From Taibaiella sp. (GTDB taxonomy: Bacteria > Bacteroidota > Bacteroidia > Chitinophagales > Chitinophagaceae): a stretch of 64,000 nucleotides of DNA. The notes below the pieces were generated by a model. That model did no database searches. It saw nothing but the letters and a program-made list of their open reading frames with translations, and was not told where the DNA came from. The stretch covers positions 28,519 through 92,518 of the forward strand of contig JAIOYR010000006.1 of assembly GCA_021740995.1 (NCBI GenBank), in the 5' to 3' direction. Both the position numbers and the translations under genes were made by a program. Each line of letters starts with the position of its first letter. Within the stretch, counting starts at the first letter, position 1. Below, one piece after another: positions 42,344 through 51,833 of the stretch.

Positions 42344-44362
42344 TTAGTTAGTAATGCTGATTCTGACTGTATGCTTATTGCCATCTGCAGTAACAGCGGT
42401 AAGCAGGTATATGCCAGCAGGCTGATCGAGCGTTAAAGCTGTAGGAGTATTTGTCATTACACTCAGTTCTTTTATTGTCTGACCAGTAACATTTGAAACA
42501 GTAACCATAACAGCCTCGCTTGCAGCAGCAGTGATGTTCAGCGTCAAAGCACCCTGAGAAGGATTAGGATAAACATTGAGTTTGGTAGTATTTGCTACAG
42601 CAACACCATTGATGCTGGTAGTACCCGGCAAACGAACTGTATCTGTTTTAGACCTGGTACCGCATGTGTTTCTGGCAGTATAGGTGAATATAGAAGTACC
42701 TGTATCTATCACCACGAAGAAGCCATAACCGATAAGTGGTGTCATAGCAGGATTGTTAGTTGACCACGTGCCACCTGCAGGAGTACCTATGAGCGAATAA
42801 GATGCGCCCAAAGAAATTGGCGAAGGTGCGGTGATAGAGATAACCGGAGGTTCGTTAACGTAAATTCTCTTCAGTATTTTGGTAGAACCGAATGCAGTAG
42901 TATATGTATAATAGATAGAATCTCTACCAGCTTCAACACCTGTCACAACTCCTCCTGCAGAAACTGTAGAAATAGTATCATGTTTGTTGCTCCAGGTACC
43001 ACCGGCTTCAGAGCCGGTAAGTGTAATGTTAGCTCCTACACAAACAGTATCAGGACCAGAAATAGTAATTCCTGAAGGCAAAGGACCAACGTTCATTGTA
43101 ATTGTAGCATTACTGATCCCACAAGAGTTAGCTACAGAATAGGTAACAGTGGTTACACCTGTATCTATACCTTTCAAAGTACTACCGCTGGTAAACTTAG
43201 CGATAGTTGTATCTGCCGAGCTCCATGTGCCACCCGTAGTGCTATTTCCCAGTATAATAACGGAATCAATACCTACACTGTCATTGCCGGTGATAGTACC
43301 TGCAGGAACATGTACATCTACAGTATGTGTAGAGAAAGTTGCACCACAACTGTTTGACTGATAATAAGAAATGACTGAGCTACCCTGAGCTATACCTGTA
43401 ACATTGCCAACAGAACTCACTACTGCAGCAGCAGTAGTACCACTCAACCAGATGCCACCACTAACAGAAGAAGAAAGTGTGATCCATGAGCCTGCACAAA
43501 CAGCCGCTGGACCTGTGATGGTACCTGCAGCGGGCAGTACCTCTGTAAATACGGTTCTGCTGGATGTAACTGAATTACATGCATTAGAGAAAGCGTAAGT
43601 AATAGAGCTTGCACCCAATGAAACGCCTGTAACTACCCCTGTAGATGATACTGTAGCATGAGGGTGTAATGAACCCCAAACACCTGTCCCAATAACATTG
43701 GCATTAGCAAGTGTTACTGTAGACGCTACACACACGTGAGTAGGTCCAGTAATAGGCTGTGCAATAACAACCGTATCAATTCTTGTAAGTACCCATGACT
43801 GAGAACTTCCACAAGTATTCATATAAGTATACTTCACAGTATCAGTACCAAAAGAGCGACCGGTAAGCAGACCAGCGGCAGTAATTGTATCTACTGCGTG
43901 GTTAACATTGCTCCAAACACCACCTGAAACGGAACTGCTCAGTGTGGCAGAAGAACCTACACACAGCGGCGCAGCACCACTGATAACGCCCGCAAATGCA
44001 GTGTCGACAGTAAGTGTACCGGAAAGAGAAGTATCGGAACCTGCAGTATTAAAAGCAATACAACGGTACATGAAACCCTGTAAAGACATATCGGGGATAA
44101 CCCTCAAAGTATCATTGTTGAAACCAGAATAAAAAACAGAACTGTTGGCCGTATCCCACATTACTCCATCGGCAGAGTATTCCCAGATAAAGGTAATTGG
44201 GGTAGCACCCGTAGCCGCGATACTAAAATGAGTAGTATCGTGGTGGCAGATGGTAGCATTGGCAGGGTCTGTAGTAACTACCGGTGCCTGTGCCCTGGCT
44301 GAAACGGCAAAAAGGCTGAAACAAGTAACTAGCAGACTTAATAAGTAAACACTTTTTTTCAT
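42344..44362 (-). CDS. T9SS type A cargo protein with repeated Ig-like domains
   Basis: About 672 residues from the ATG at 44362 (MKKSVYLLSLLVTCFSLF); the frame continues to 44437 but that extension has no signal-like character. After the signal come about six Ig-like repeats of roughly 80 residues, each starting ITGPxxVCVGxxxTL or similar (ISGAAPLCVGSSATLSSSVS, ITGPAAVCAGSWITL, ISGPDTVCVGANITLTGSEA). The C-terminus is a type A sorting domain (LNVYPNPSQGALTLNI, then PAGIYLLTA). Probably a large secreted or surface adhesin-like protein. Repeats lead to many near-identical DNA segments. Confidence 0.88.
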   Translation of the reverse strand: MKKSVYLLSLLVTCFSLFAVSARAQAPVVTTDPANATICHHDTTHFSIAATGATPITFIWEYSADGVMWDTANSSVFYSGFNNDTLRVIPDMSLQGFMYRCIAFNTAGSDTSLSGTLTVDTAFAGVISGAAPLCVGSSATLSSSVSGGVWSNVNHAVDTITAAGLLTGRSFGTDTVKYTYMNTCGSSQSWVLTRIDTVVIAQPITGPTHVCVASTVTLANANVIGTGVWGSLHPHATVSSTGVVTGVSLGASSITYAFSNACNSVTSSRTVFTEVLPAAGTITGPAAVCAGSWITLSSSVSGGIWLSGTTAAAVVSSVGNVTGIAQGSSVISYYQSNSCGATFSTHTVDVHVPAGTITGNDSVGIDSVIILGNSTTGGTWSSADTTIAKFTSGSTLKGIDTGVTTVTYSVANSCGISNATITMNVGPLPSGITISGPDTVCVGANITLTGSEAGGTWSNKHDTISTVSAGGVVTGVEAGRDSIYYTYTTAFGSTKILKRIYVNEPPVISITAPSPISLGASYSLIGTPAGGTWSTNNPAMTPLIGYGFFVVIDTGTSIFTYTARNTCGTRSKTDTVRLPGTTSINGVAVANTTKLNVYPNPSQGALTLNITAAASEAVMVTVSNVTGQTIKELSVMTNTPTALTLDQPAGIYLLTAVTADGNKHTVRISITN

Positions 44363-44471
44363 GTTCTGTTTTTTATGTATTTCTTGTATGTTAATAAGAT
44401 TTGACCAAATTGTTATAAAAAACAACAGGCATAGCAAATGAATTTTATTGTTTGCACAATAAAGAACTATG

Positions 44472-44479
44472 CAAATTTA
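44472..44479 (-). promoter_or_regulatory. Promoter -7 box (TAAATTTG) for the Ig-like T9SS cargo gene
   Basis: The minus strand reads TAAATTTG, matching TAnnTTTG, about 110 bases before the ATG at 44362. The 44363-44594 gap otherwise shows nothing. Confidence 0.45.
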
Positions 44480-44594
44480 ATCAATTCAAATCAAATATCC
44501 GCATGACAAGAAAAGCAAAATTCATATAATTTGTTCAATTATGCGAATTACTGCAATAAATAAAAATGCAACAATGTAGCTGGTATATCAGGTA

Positions 44595-45017
44595 TTAGTT
44601 AGTCTGTGCAGCATTCTTCTGGCTATCTATCATCATGTCTGATATCCTGCCGTCTTCCGGGTCTTTGGGGTGAAAACGCTTGTCTTGTGTTATAATCAAC
44701 ACACCCTTATCTATGTTTTTTCCGAACATTCTCAATGCAATCTGTCCACCCTTGATTGCTGCTTCCTTTTTTATATCAGGTCTTGCATCATAAAAATCGG
44801 CAGACACAATAATTAGCTTTAATGTTATGGATTCAGTATTAAAGTCCCGCTCCAATCGGCCCTGAACAGCCTGAGTACCCGGCACCAACCCTGATACACT
44901 ATCCTGATATTTTATCAATGTATTTTCCATACTAGCCATATCAGGCCCATCGCACGATGATAGTGTGAAAAATGCAACAATCAGAATCAGGACAGAACCA
45001 CTCAATAAATTTTTCAT
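44595..45017 (-). CDS. Hypothetical lipoprotein
   Basis: About 140 residues from the ATG at 45017 (MKNLLSGSVLILIVAFF), giving a lipobox LSSCDG; the upstream in-frame extension to 45077 overlaps dapB and lacks signal character. The body has a TPM-like look (SMENTLIKYQDSV, GKNIDKGVLIITQDKRF), reminiscent of TPM-domain proteins, but the match is partial. Follows dapB on the same strand, possibly co-transcribed. Function unknown. Confidence 0.7.
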   Translation of the reverse strand: MKNLLSGSVLILIVAFFTLSSCDGPDMASMENTLIKYQDSVSGLVPGTQAVQGRLERDFNTESITLKLIIVSADFYDARPDIKKEAAIKGGQIALRMFGKNIDKGVLIITQDKRFHPKDPEDGRISDMMIDSQKNAAQTN

Positions 45018-45057
45018 AGAATTGGTTTTAGGATATAAATGTACGAAATGAAAATGG

Positions 45058-45777
45058 CTACGCAATTCCCAAAACATCCTTCATGGTAAATACGCCGCTC
45101 TTGCCTGCTACGAATTCTGCTGCAAGCACAGCACCCAATGCAAAACCTTCCCTGTTATGGGCAGTATGTATAATATCAATATCATCAATGGCCGATGAAT
45201 AAGTAACTTTGTGGGTACCCGGCACTTCATCTATACGATGTGCAAATATTGGCAATATTTCTACTGAAGAGGATTCATTGAGTGCCCAGCCTGATTTGTT
45301 GGTAAGGTTTTGAATTATCTGCTCTGCTATTGTAATTGCAGTACCTCCCGGTGCATCCTTTTTGTGTATATGGTGTGTTTCTTCGACTTGCACATTGTAG
45401 CCCGTTTTCCCGTTCATCAGGGATGCCAGCAGCTTATTTATCTCAAAAAAAACGTTGACCCCTACACTAAAATTGGAAGCATGAAGAAAAGCTACTTTAT
45501 GCTCCGTTGCATTGTCCCGTGCATGCTGTAAGCGGTCGTTCCAGCCAGTAGTGCCACATACCACGCTCACACCTGCACTGAGGCATTCCATAACGTTTGT
45601 GTCTGCAGATTCAGGACTGGTAAACTCTATAGCTACATCCGCCCGTCGTATTTTTTCGGTGGTGAATTCATGCCTGTTAGAGGAAGTAATGCGCAGAACG
45701 ATCTCATGACCTCTGCTTTGTGCCGCCTTTTCAATAGCCTGCCCCATCTTTCCGTAACCTATGAGCGCAATTTTCAT
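45058..45777 (-). CDS. dapB: 4-hydroxy-tetrahydrodipicolinate reductase
   Basis: 239 residues. NAD(P)-binding start MKIALIGYGKMGQAIEK, VVCGTTGWN, the catalytic and substrate region EETHHIHKKDAPGGTAITIA. It makes tetrahydrodipicolinate for lysine and diaminopimelate, which enters peptidoglycan. Two bases downstream of parB, on the same strand, an arrangement familiar in Bacteroidota where parA-parB-dapB occur together. Confidence 0.95.
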   Translation of the reverse strand: MKIALIGYGKMGQAIEKAAQSRGHEIVLRITSSNRHEFTTEKIRRADVAIEFTSPESADTNVMECLSAGVSVVCGTTGWNDRLQHARDNATEHKVAFLHASNFSVGVNVFFEINKLLASLMNGKTGYNVQVEETHHIHKKDAPGGTAITIAEQIIQNLTNKSGWALNESSSVEILPIFAHRIDEVPGTHKVTYSSAIDDIDIIHTAHNREGFALGAVLAAEFVAGKSGVFTMKDVLGIA

Positions 45778-45779
45778 CC

Positions 45780-46694
45780 TTAGAGGCTCATTTTGCTCAT
45801 TATACGTTCCAAATCTTCATCATTATAAAACTCAATCAGGATATTGCCTTTACCGCTTTTCTTACGGTCCAGTTTTACCCGGGTAGAGAAGTGCGAAGCC
45901 ATTCCATCTTCTATACGCTTATAGGCTATAGGCAATTTGGCGGCTGGTGCTTTAGGTGTTGCTGTTGCAGGCCCTATCTCAGTTGCCATATCCTTTACCA
46001 TTTGCTCTACCTGGCGCACAGAAAGTCCACGTTGTATGGTCTCCCGAAAGACATATAACTGCTGCTCTACATGCTCCAGACCAATAATAGCTCTGGCATG
46101 GCCCATAGTAATTTGCCCATCGCGTACCGACTTCTGCACATCAGGTGGCAACTTCAGCAGCCGCAGATAATTGGCTACGGTGCTGCGTTCTTTCTTCATC
46201 CTTTCAGACACCTGCTCCTGCGTGAGTCCGCACTCGTCCATCAACTGTCTGTAGCTCAATGCTATCTCAATTGCGTTAAGATCTTCACGCTGCAGGTTTT
46301 CGAGCAGTGCCATCTCCAGTATGCCCTGACTATCAGCAGTGCGCACATAGGCCGGTATATCAGCCAGCCCGGCAAGCTTAGAGGCACGCAATCTGCGCTC
46401 TCCGCTTATTAGCTGATAGCTATTTTGCCCTACTTTTATAACTGTTACCGGCTGTATAACATCGTGCAGCCTGATGCTGGCTGCAAGCTCCTGCATAGCA
46501 TGCTCTTCAAAGTCGCGGCGAGGCTGCTTGGGGTTTACTTTTATTTGGTCTAACGGAATTCGGGCTATGGAGTTACTGTTTTGCCCTGACACAGCTGGTA
46601 CACCTTCTTTAGGTGTGTTTATCTCGTCATCGATAGTATCCAGCAATGCGCGGATACCCCTCCCCAACCCGGTTTTTTTATTTATCTGCGACAT
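45780..46694 (-). CDS. parB: Chromosome-partitioning protein ParB
   Basis: 304 residues. N-terminal GLGRGIRALL, then the CTP-binding ParB domain (IPLDQIKVNPKQPRRDFEEH, YQLISGERRLRASKLAGL) with the GERRxRA motif, a helix-turn-helix (LTQEQVSERMKKERSTVANY) and a C-terminal dimerisation part after an Ala/Pro linker (ATPKAPAAKLP). Binds parS sites and clamps DNA with CTP. No parS was recognised within the window. Confidence 0.95.
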   Translation of the reverse strand: MSQINKKTGLGRGIRALLDTIDDEINTPKEGVPAVSGQNSNSIARIPLDQIKVNPKQPRRDFEEHAMQELAASIRLHDVIQPVTVIKVGQNSYQLISGERRLRASKLAGLADIPAYVRTADSQGILEMALLENLQREDLNAIEIALSYRQLMDECGLTQEQVSERMKKERSTVANYLRLLKLPPDVQKSVRDGQITMGHARAIIGLEHVEQQLYVFRETIQRGLSVRQVEQMVKDMATEIGPATATPKAPAAKLPIAYKRIEDGMASHFSTRVKLDRKKSGKGNILIEFYNDEDLERIMSKMSL

Positions 46695-46703
46695 GTGTTT
46701 TGG

Positions 46704-46780
46704 TAGTAGTTAGTCAAAAGTAGTAAGTCGAAAGTAGTAAGTTCAAAGTATCAAGTCAAAAGATTAAAGTCGAAAGTTGT
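46704..46780. repeat. 14-bp tandem repeat between parA and parB
   Basis: Five imperfect units of the type AAGTAGTAAGTCRA (46704-46773) plus a partial sixth, in the 161-bp gap between parA and parB. Degenerate AAGT/AGTC repeats are common spacer material in Bacteroidota. It may be slippage-derived. Confidence 0.6.
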
Positions 46781-46855
46781 ATTCCTGAATAATTTTGAAG
46801 CAGACCTTCTACAAACTGTCTATCTACTAATTACCAACTACTTCTTACTATTCAC

Positions 46856-47665
46856 TTAAATATCCGTTTCAAAAATTTTATCCTCGTTCTTTATTTTGGT
46901 CATATTGTTTTTCTGCAATATCTCTTTGGCAAGGTTTAGATAATTTACTGCACCGGTGCTCTCGGCATCGTAAAGCAATGCCGGCATACCAAAGCTCGGC
47001 GCCTCACCCAGTCGGGTATTGCGGTGCAAAATGGTATTGAAAACCAAATCGCCAAAGTGGTTTTTTATTTCCTCAACCACCTGATTAGAGAGGCGCAAAC
47101 GACCATCGTACATGGTCATCAATATACCTTCTATCTTCAACTTAGAGTTGATGCGGGTCTGCACTATCTTTATAGTGTTGAGCAACTTGCCCAGGCCCTC
47201 CAGTGCAAAGTATTCGCACTGCACAGGTATCACGACGCTATCTGCTGCCGTTAGTGCATTTACCGTTATCAACCCCAGAGATGGAGAGCAATCGATGATG
47301 ATAAAGTCATAATCTGCCGCTACACTATCCAGTGCTTTGCGCATTACATGTTCCCTGTTTGGCTGGTTTATCAGCTCTATTTCCGCACCCACAAGATCCA
47401 GATGACTCGGAATAAGATTTAGATTTGGTGTTTCTGTTTGCAGCACCACCTGAGATGCCGGAGTATCATTCACCATACAGTCGTAAAGGCTTATCTGCAC
47501 ATTTTTCAGGTCAAAACCGTTGCCTGTAGTGCTGTTGGCCTGCGGGTCTGCATCCACAAGCAGTGTTTTGTATTCCAGTACAGCAAGACTTGCCGCAAGG
47601 TTTATAGCAGTAGTTGTTTTACCTACGCCGCCCTTCTGATTCGCTATTGCAATTACTTTAGCCAT
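46856..47665 (-). CDS. parA: Chromosome-partitioning ATPase ParA
   Basis: 269 residues. Deviant Walker A KGGVGKTTT at residues 11-19, LLVDADPQANSTTG, and DFIIIDCSPSLGLIT (Walker B region). The C-terminus has the family pattern RLGEAPSFGMPALLYDAESTG. It drives segregation of the origin region with ParB. Begins in the same operon direction as parB and dapB. Confidence 0.96.
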   Translation of the reverse strand: MAKVIAIANQKGGVGKTTTAINLAASLAVLEYKTLLVDADPQANSTTGNGFDLKNVQISLYDCMVNDTPASQVVLQTETPNLNLIPSHLDLVGAEIELINQPNREHVMRKALDSVAADYDFIIIDCSPSLGLITVNALTAADSVVIPVQCEYFALEGLGKLLNTIKIVQTRINSKLKIEGILMTMYDGRLRLSNQVVEEIKNHFGDLVFNTILHRNTRLGEAPSFGMPALLYDAESTGAVNYLNLAKEILQKNNMTKIKNEDKIFETDI

Positions 47666-47773
47666 ATTATATATAGAAAGTCTTTAGGGAGAAAGCTGAA
47701 AATTTTGAGAAAAATCGTCTGGTCATATCACTTAGCTTAGGCATTATCTGTGTGCCCGATATGCAGTATTAAT

Positions 47774-48454
47774 TTACAATTCAATACTCGCTCCAATCTC
47801 CGGCAATATTAATTCTTTCCCAGCAGTTCTGAATTTTTCTTTTACCGCCTCGTGGTCTATCTTAATGTAACCGAATGTGTCGAAATGTATACCTATTATC
47901 TTATCGCACTTAATAAAATCTGCCGCTATCAGCGCATCGGCCGCATCCATGGTAAAATTACCACCTATTGGTAAGATAGCGAAATCAAGTTTTGCATACA
48001 TGGGGATAAGTTGCATATCCATTGTCAAACAAGTATCTCCACTGTAATAAAACTTCTGCTCCGTATCATGAAACAGAAAACCGCCCGGGTTGCCACCATA
48101 AGTGCCGTCGGGCAGGCTGCTGCTATGTGCAGCAGGCAAAAAATGGAATTTTCCAAATTCTAAAACGGCAGGACCAAAGTTCATATGGCGTAAATTTTTA
48201 ACGCCATTTTTTTCAGCCCAGCTTACTACCTCATACGCACCTATCACCATAGCATCTGTGCGCTTAGCAATGGATATCAAATCGGCCACGTGGTCGCCGT
48301 GCCCATGAGATACAAAAATGTAATCTGCTTCGATTTTTTCAACATCTACTATACCCACAGCCAGCTCATTGCCGCTGATGAAGGGGTCGAAAAGAAATTT
48401 TTTGCCATTTGTCTCTATACCAAAACAGGAGTGACCGTAAAATGTAAACTTCAT
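47774..48454 (-). CDS. UPF0173 metal-dependent hydrolase
   Basis: 226 residues, metallo-beta-lactamase fold: FVSHGHGDHVADL (HxHxDH), FLPAAHSSSLPDG, YYSGDTCLTMDM and the final metal ligand in IIGIHFDTFGYI. This is the standard UPF0173 arrangement (Bacillus YtkL, Thermotoga TM1162-like). Substrate unknown. Own promoter TAAATTTG at 48483-48490. Confidence 0.9.
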   Translation of the reverse strand: MKFTFYGHSCFGIETNGKKFLFDPFISGNELAVGIVDVEKIEADYIFVSHGHGDHVADLISIAKRTDAMVIGAYEVVSWAEKNGVKNLRHMNFGPAVLEFGKFHFLPAAHSSSLPDGTYGGNPGGFLFHDTEQKFYYSGDTCLTMDMQLIPMYAKLDFAILPIGGNFTMDAADALIAADFIKCDKIIGIHFDTFGYIKIDHEAVKEKFRTAGKELILPEIGASIEL

Positions 48455-48482
48455 AATAATATGGATTAGTTGAACCTTTTTA

Positions 48483-48490
48483 CAAATTTA
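48483..48490 (-). promoter_or_regulatory. Promoter -7 box (TAAATTTG) for the UPF0173 gene
   Basis: The minus strand reads TAAATTTG, matching TAnnTTTG, 29 bases before the ATG at 48454. Confidence 0.5.
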
Positions 48491-48688
48491 AGCTGCTGTG
48501 CGGCAAATGCGAAATAAGAATTTCTTTTTCTTTTGTTATCATATAAAGACTCATTGCATGATGTTTTCCAAACTACCAGACCTACAATCATAACAACACA
48601 CAGAACACATACACAACATGAAACTTATGTAACTCATTGAAAATAGACTGTTCGCAACATCTTTACACACATTCGCAACGTACGTTAA

Positions 48689-48704
48689 TGCCCTGCGGCA
48701 GGCA
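48689..48704. repeat. TGCC-TGCGGCAGGCA palindrome, copy A
   Basis: TGCCCTGCGGCAGGCA, an imperfect palindrome of the TGCCTGCGGCAGGCA type found also at 51691-51709. It lies 8 bases before a TAAATTTG box. Confidence 0.55.
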
Positions 48705-48711
48705 TTGGCGG

Positions 48712-48719
48712 TAAATTTG
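48712..48719 (+). promoter_or_regulatory. Promoter -7 box (TAAATTTG) for the Ig-like lipoprotein
   Basis: TAAATTTG matches TAnnTTTG, 48 bases before the ATG at 48768. Confidence 0.5.
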
Positions 48720-48767
48720 CAACGCTGAATTGTAGTATTTACAAATCATCTAAAAACAAAACAACGT

Positions 48768-50243
48768 ATGAGAAAGACACAACTGATTATTGCCCTTATG
48801 GTTATGGGCATCGCGCTTTTTACAGGATGTAAGAAGAAAAATGATGACAATAACAACAATAACAATTCTGCGGCTACAGCATCGGCGCTGGTAATACAGA
48901 CAGGTGCACGCAGTATAGAACCCGGCGGCACGGTAAACTATGAGGCTATGGTAGTTGACTCGAAGGGGAATGCTACGCCGGCGACCGGTGTAACCTGGAC
49001 GGTGAGTAACTCGCTGGGTAGCTTTGCCGGTAACACATTCACTTCCACGGCATCGGGTAGCGGAGTGATCACCGCCTCGGTAACTGTATCGGGCAAAACA
49101 CTGACTGCTCAGGCACCTATAGGTATCTACCTGCCCGCAGTATTCAGCGTGGTACCATCGGCAGTAATATGGACTACAAATGCAGGCACTATTCCGCTCA
49201 CCGGTGTATATCTGGGTACAGGCAGCGTTAGCAGCTACAGCTATGCCAGCAGCAATACAAGCATTGCCTCAGTAGATGGCTCAGGTAACATCAGCTTTCA
49301 TGCTACCGGTGAGTGTGTAATAACGGTAACTGCCAACGGCTTGTCGCAAAACAATAAAGTATATGTACCAGTACTGGTAGTAGGTATGCCCACAGCCCCG
49401 TTACCCGTAGTAAGGATAGCAGTAAACCCGGCAGGTAAAGAGCTTTTCCGTAACGAGACATCCGCTTTCACCGCCAAGGCTTACAACAGCTCTAACACGG
49501 AAGTTGCAGCTACATTCACATGGGCATCTCAAGACCCTGCCGTAGCTACTGTAGACGGCAATGGCAATGTTACAGCAAAAAGCCTGGGTAAAACCATAAT
49601 CACCGCTACCACCAGCGGCATCAGCGGACAGGCAGAGGTAAATGTACTGCCAGATACAACGATAATAGTGACGCCAATCATGGCTAGCCTGTCGCCCGGA
49701 GCTAGCAAGCAGTTTACCGCACAGGCATATGCTGTGAACAAAACCACCAAATCGCTTAACCCGATTGCAATGCCCGCCGGCCTCACATGGGAAGTGCCTA
49801 CTACCGGCATACCCATATTCGACATAGCCTCTGTAAACGCCAGCGGCCTAGTAACCATGAACTCATCGCCTACGGCAGGCTTATCTACTGTAGTGGTGGC
49901 ACATGTGTCATCTCCAACAATTGCAGAAGGCGCAGCACTGGTAATGGTAAGTATGTGCAATTGCGGCACTACTACTCCCGGAGTGAGCCGTATAACCGTA
50001 GTGGGAGGTAATACCAAAACCATAAGCATGATGGGCGGCCCTGTAACCATAGATGCAACAGCTGTAGATGCCGCCGGTAATCCGGTAACCGGTGCAGCAC
50101 TAAGCCTCTGCTCAGATAATATGGCGGTATGTAATGTAGATGCAACCTCCAACACCATTGTCCCCTCAGGTCCCGGCACTGCTGTCATCACGGTGTGTAA
50201 TGGCTCTGTAACCTATGAGATTACGGTAACGGTAACATTGTAA
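48768..50243 (+). CDS. Ig-like (BIG_2) lipoprotein
   Basis: 491 residues. Signal with lipobox LFTGCKKK (Cys21), then an Asn-rich linker (KNDDNNNNNN). At least four bacterial Ig-like domains of the BIG_2 kind: segments ending VTWTVSNSLGSFAG, ASSNTSIASVDGSGNI, TFTWASQDPAVATVDGNGNV with AKSLGKTIITATTSGISG, and a last CSDNMAVCNVDATSNTIV. Probably an outer-surface lipoprotein with adhesion or scaffold function. No catalytic domain seen. Own promoter and a terminator downstream. Confidence 0.85.
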   Translation: MRKTQLIIALMVMGIALFTGCKKKNDDNNNNNNSAATASALVIQTGARSIEPGGTVNYEAMVVDSKGNATPATGVTWTVSNSLGSFAGNTFTSTASGSGVITASVTVSGKTLTAQAPIGIYLPAVFSVVPSAVIWTTNAGTIPLTGVYLGTGSVSSYSYASSNTSIASVDGSGNISFHATGECVITVTANGLSQNNKVYVPVLVVGMPTAPLPVVRIAVNPAGKELFRNETSAFTAKAYNSSNTEVAATFTWASQDPAVATVDGNGNVTAKSLGKTIITATTSGISGQAEVNVLPDTTIIVTPIMASLSPGASKQFTAQAYAVNKTTKSLNPIAMPAGLTWEVPTTGIPIFDIASVNASGLVTMNSSPTAGLSTVVVAHVSSPTIAEGAALVMVSMCNCGTTTPGVSRITVVGGNTKTISMMGGPVTIDATAVDAAGNPVTGAALSLCSDNMAVCNVDATSNTIVPSGPGTAVITVCNGSVTYEITVTVTL

Positions 50244-50263
50244 TATTCCCTGACCTGTTAAAA

Positions 50264-50298
50264 AATCCCCGCTCTGCTATTGATGCACAGCGGGGATT
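50264..50298 (+). terminator. Terminator after the Ig-like lipoprotein
   Basis: Arms AATCCCCGCT (50264-50273) and AGCGGGGATT (50289-50298), a perfect 10-bp stem with a 15-nt loop. The trailing T content is weak. Confidence 0.7.
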
Positions 50299-50408
50299 GT
50301 TATGTAATAAAACATACTGAAGCATTCCCGGATATTTATGACAACTACTACCCTTTGACCTACTTTTGGTTTTCATCTGCATTATACCACACTATCCGCT
50401 CAAAAATG

Positions 50409-50416
50409 TAAATTTG
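50409..50416 (+). promoter_or_regulatory. Promoter -7 box (TAAATTTG) for the GT-B gene
   Basis: TAAATTTG matches TAnnTTTG, 16 bases before the ATG at 50433. Confidence 0.45.
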
Positions 50417-50432
50417 CGGGAGCAATACCCTA

Positions 50433-51602
50433 ATGGCAGATATACAAAACAAAACCGTCTTACTGCTTACACTGGTTCACCCGGACTTTCTGCCGCCTGT
50501 ATATGCAATAGCACAGGTGCTGCGGGATGAAGGCTACAAGATACATATACTCACGTTCGATTCTTACGTAACCGCTGATATAGATATAGGAAGCAATATA
50601 GTTATCGAGTCCGCAGGCGGACATCATAACTTAGGCCTTATGCAACGGCTGAGCATAAGGCGCAAGTACACAACAAGGGCAAGAGAGCTGGCAAGAGAAA
50701 GACCTGTGGCAATCATTTCTTTCTGTGCATTTACCTACCTGTGCGGGCTTGGCATCAGGCAACAAACACCGCTGATATACCATGCTATAGAGGTCGCAGA
50801 TTTTTTATGGTCATCGCTCATGCGCTCTCCCTTGTCTCAAATAAACAATCTGCTGGCAATAAAGAAAATACACAAGGCAAGTCTTGTGGCCACACCATCG
50901 GTACAACGCTCTGCATGGCTGGCGGGGAGAAGCGGCGTAAGTTTTATGCCCCATACCATACTCAATGCGGCATACATACCCAACACCCCAGCTACCGACA
51001 GCACAGCAACGTACAACACACTGGTACCTGCCGCCGTGCGACAGAAAAAAGTCATCCTATATACCGGAGCGGTAAACAATCATCTGTGCATCAAAGAACT
51101 GGTACAATCTTTCTGCACTTTAAATGAGCCCGGTAGTGCGCTGCTGCTTACGGGGTTTAAGGACAATAGTTACTGCAACGAAATAAAGGCAATAGTAGGC
51201 GGCAGTGGCTGTGCCGAGCGGGTGATCATGTTTCCCTACATTACCCGTACCGAGATGCTGGCACTACAGGCAAATGCGGATATAGGTGTGTGCCTGGCAA
51301 GGGAGTATGACGACAATCTGGAATCGAAGATGATGGCCCCTAACAAGGTGGGGGAATATCTGGCAAAGGGACTATACCTGCTGAGTGTGGATACCGAATA
51401 CATGAAACCATTTGGCATGAAGGGAATTGCCTCGCTTGCTGTCACACCTACCGTACCGCACATAATGAAAGCTATGAAAGATGCACTGCAATCGGTAAAC
51501 GATATAACATACAAAGAAAAGATAAACAAGTTTGTAACCGACTTTTACTCAATGCAGCAACAGGCAAAGCCGATAGTTGATTTTGTAAAAAAAATACAAT
51601 AG
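50433..51602 (+). CDS. GT-B glycosyltransferase (GT4-like)
   Basis: 389 residues with a two-Rossmann GT-B layout: an N-terminal LLLTLVHPDFLPPVYAIAQV, a middle VILYTGAVNNHLCIKELVQS at the start of the second domain, and a C-terminal ADIGVCLAREYDDN...MAPNKVGEYLAKGL region that corresponds to the E-x7-E donor site of GT4-like enzymes, although the spacing is irregular. It probably transfers a sugar to a surface or lipid acceptor. It lacks a membrane segment. Single gene. Confidence 0.8.
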   Translation: MADIQNKTVLLLTLVHPDFLPPVYAIAQVLRDEGYKIHILTFDSYVTADIDIGSNIVIESAGGHHNLGLMQRLSIRRKYTTRARELARERPVAIISFCAFTYLCGLGIRQQTPLIYHAIEVADFLWSSLMRSPLSQINNLLAIKKIHKASLVATPSVQRSAWLAGRSGVSFMPHTILNAAYIPNTPATDSTATYNTLVPAAVRQKKVILYTGAVNNHLCIKELVQSFCTLNEPGSALLLTGFKDNSYCNEIKAIVGGSGCAERVIMFPYITRTEMLALQANADIGVCLAREYDDNLESKMMAPNKVGEYLAKGLYLLSVDTEYMKPFGMKGIASLAVTPTVPHIMKAMKDALQSVNDITYKEKINKFVTDFYSMQQQAKPIVDFVKKIQ

Positions 51603-51690
51603 AGATTGGATCGCCCATCACAGCACGCAATGATTTCACCACAACTACCGATTAGACAACAAGAAAACGGCTCGTAAAGGGAGTTCACCA

Positions 51691-51709
51691 CCTGCCTGCG
51701 GCAGGCAGG
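51691..51709. repeat. TGCCTGCGGCAGGCA palindrome, copy B
   Basis: CCTGCCTGCGGCAGGCAGG, 9-bp arms with a 1-nt centre. It is followed by AAGGCCACGAAGTTCACAAA, itself a phrase often seen in Bacteroidota intergenic DNA. Between the GT-B gene and the small membrane protein, nothing else is visible. Confidence 0.6.
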
Positions 51710-51833
51710 CAAAGGCCACGAAGTTCACAAAGTGTACGCTGGGAAATTTGTGAAATAGGATGTTACAAAGCACCAGACCTCCAGGTGTCCTATTAATATT
51801 GAAGAGGAGTTTGCTATTCCTATTTTTAGACTT

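Larger units (their letters stand above)
48455..48767. other. 313-bp intergenic region, two divergent promoters
   Basis: No gene. Contains the UPF0173 promoter box (48483-48490), the promoter box of the Ig-like lipoprotein (48712-48719) and the palindromic element at 48689-48704. Confidence 0.6.

Noticed and set aside
46704..46780. CRISPR or partition-site (parS) iterons
   Set aside because: Units are 14 bp, degenerate and contiguous, and do not contain the TTTCACGTGAAA-type parS core.
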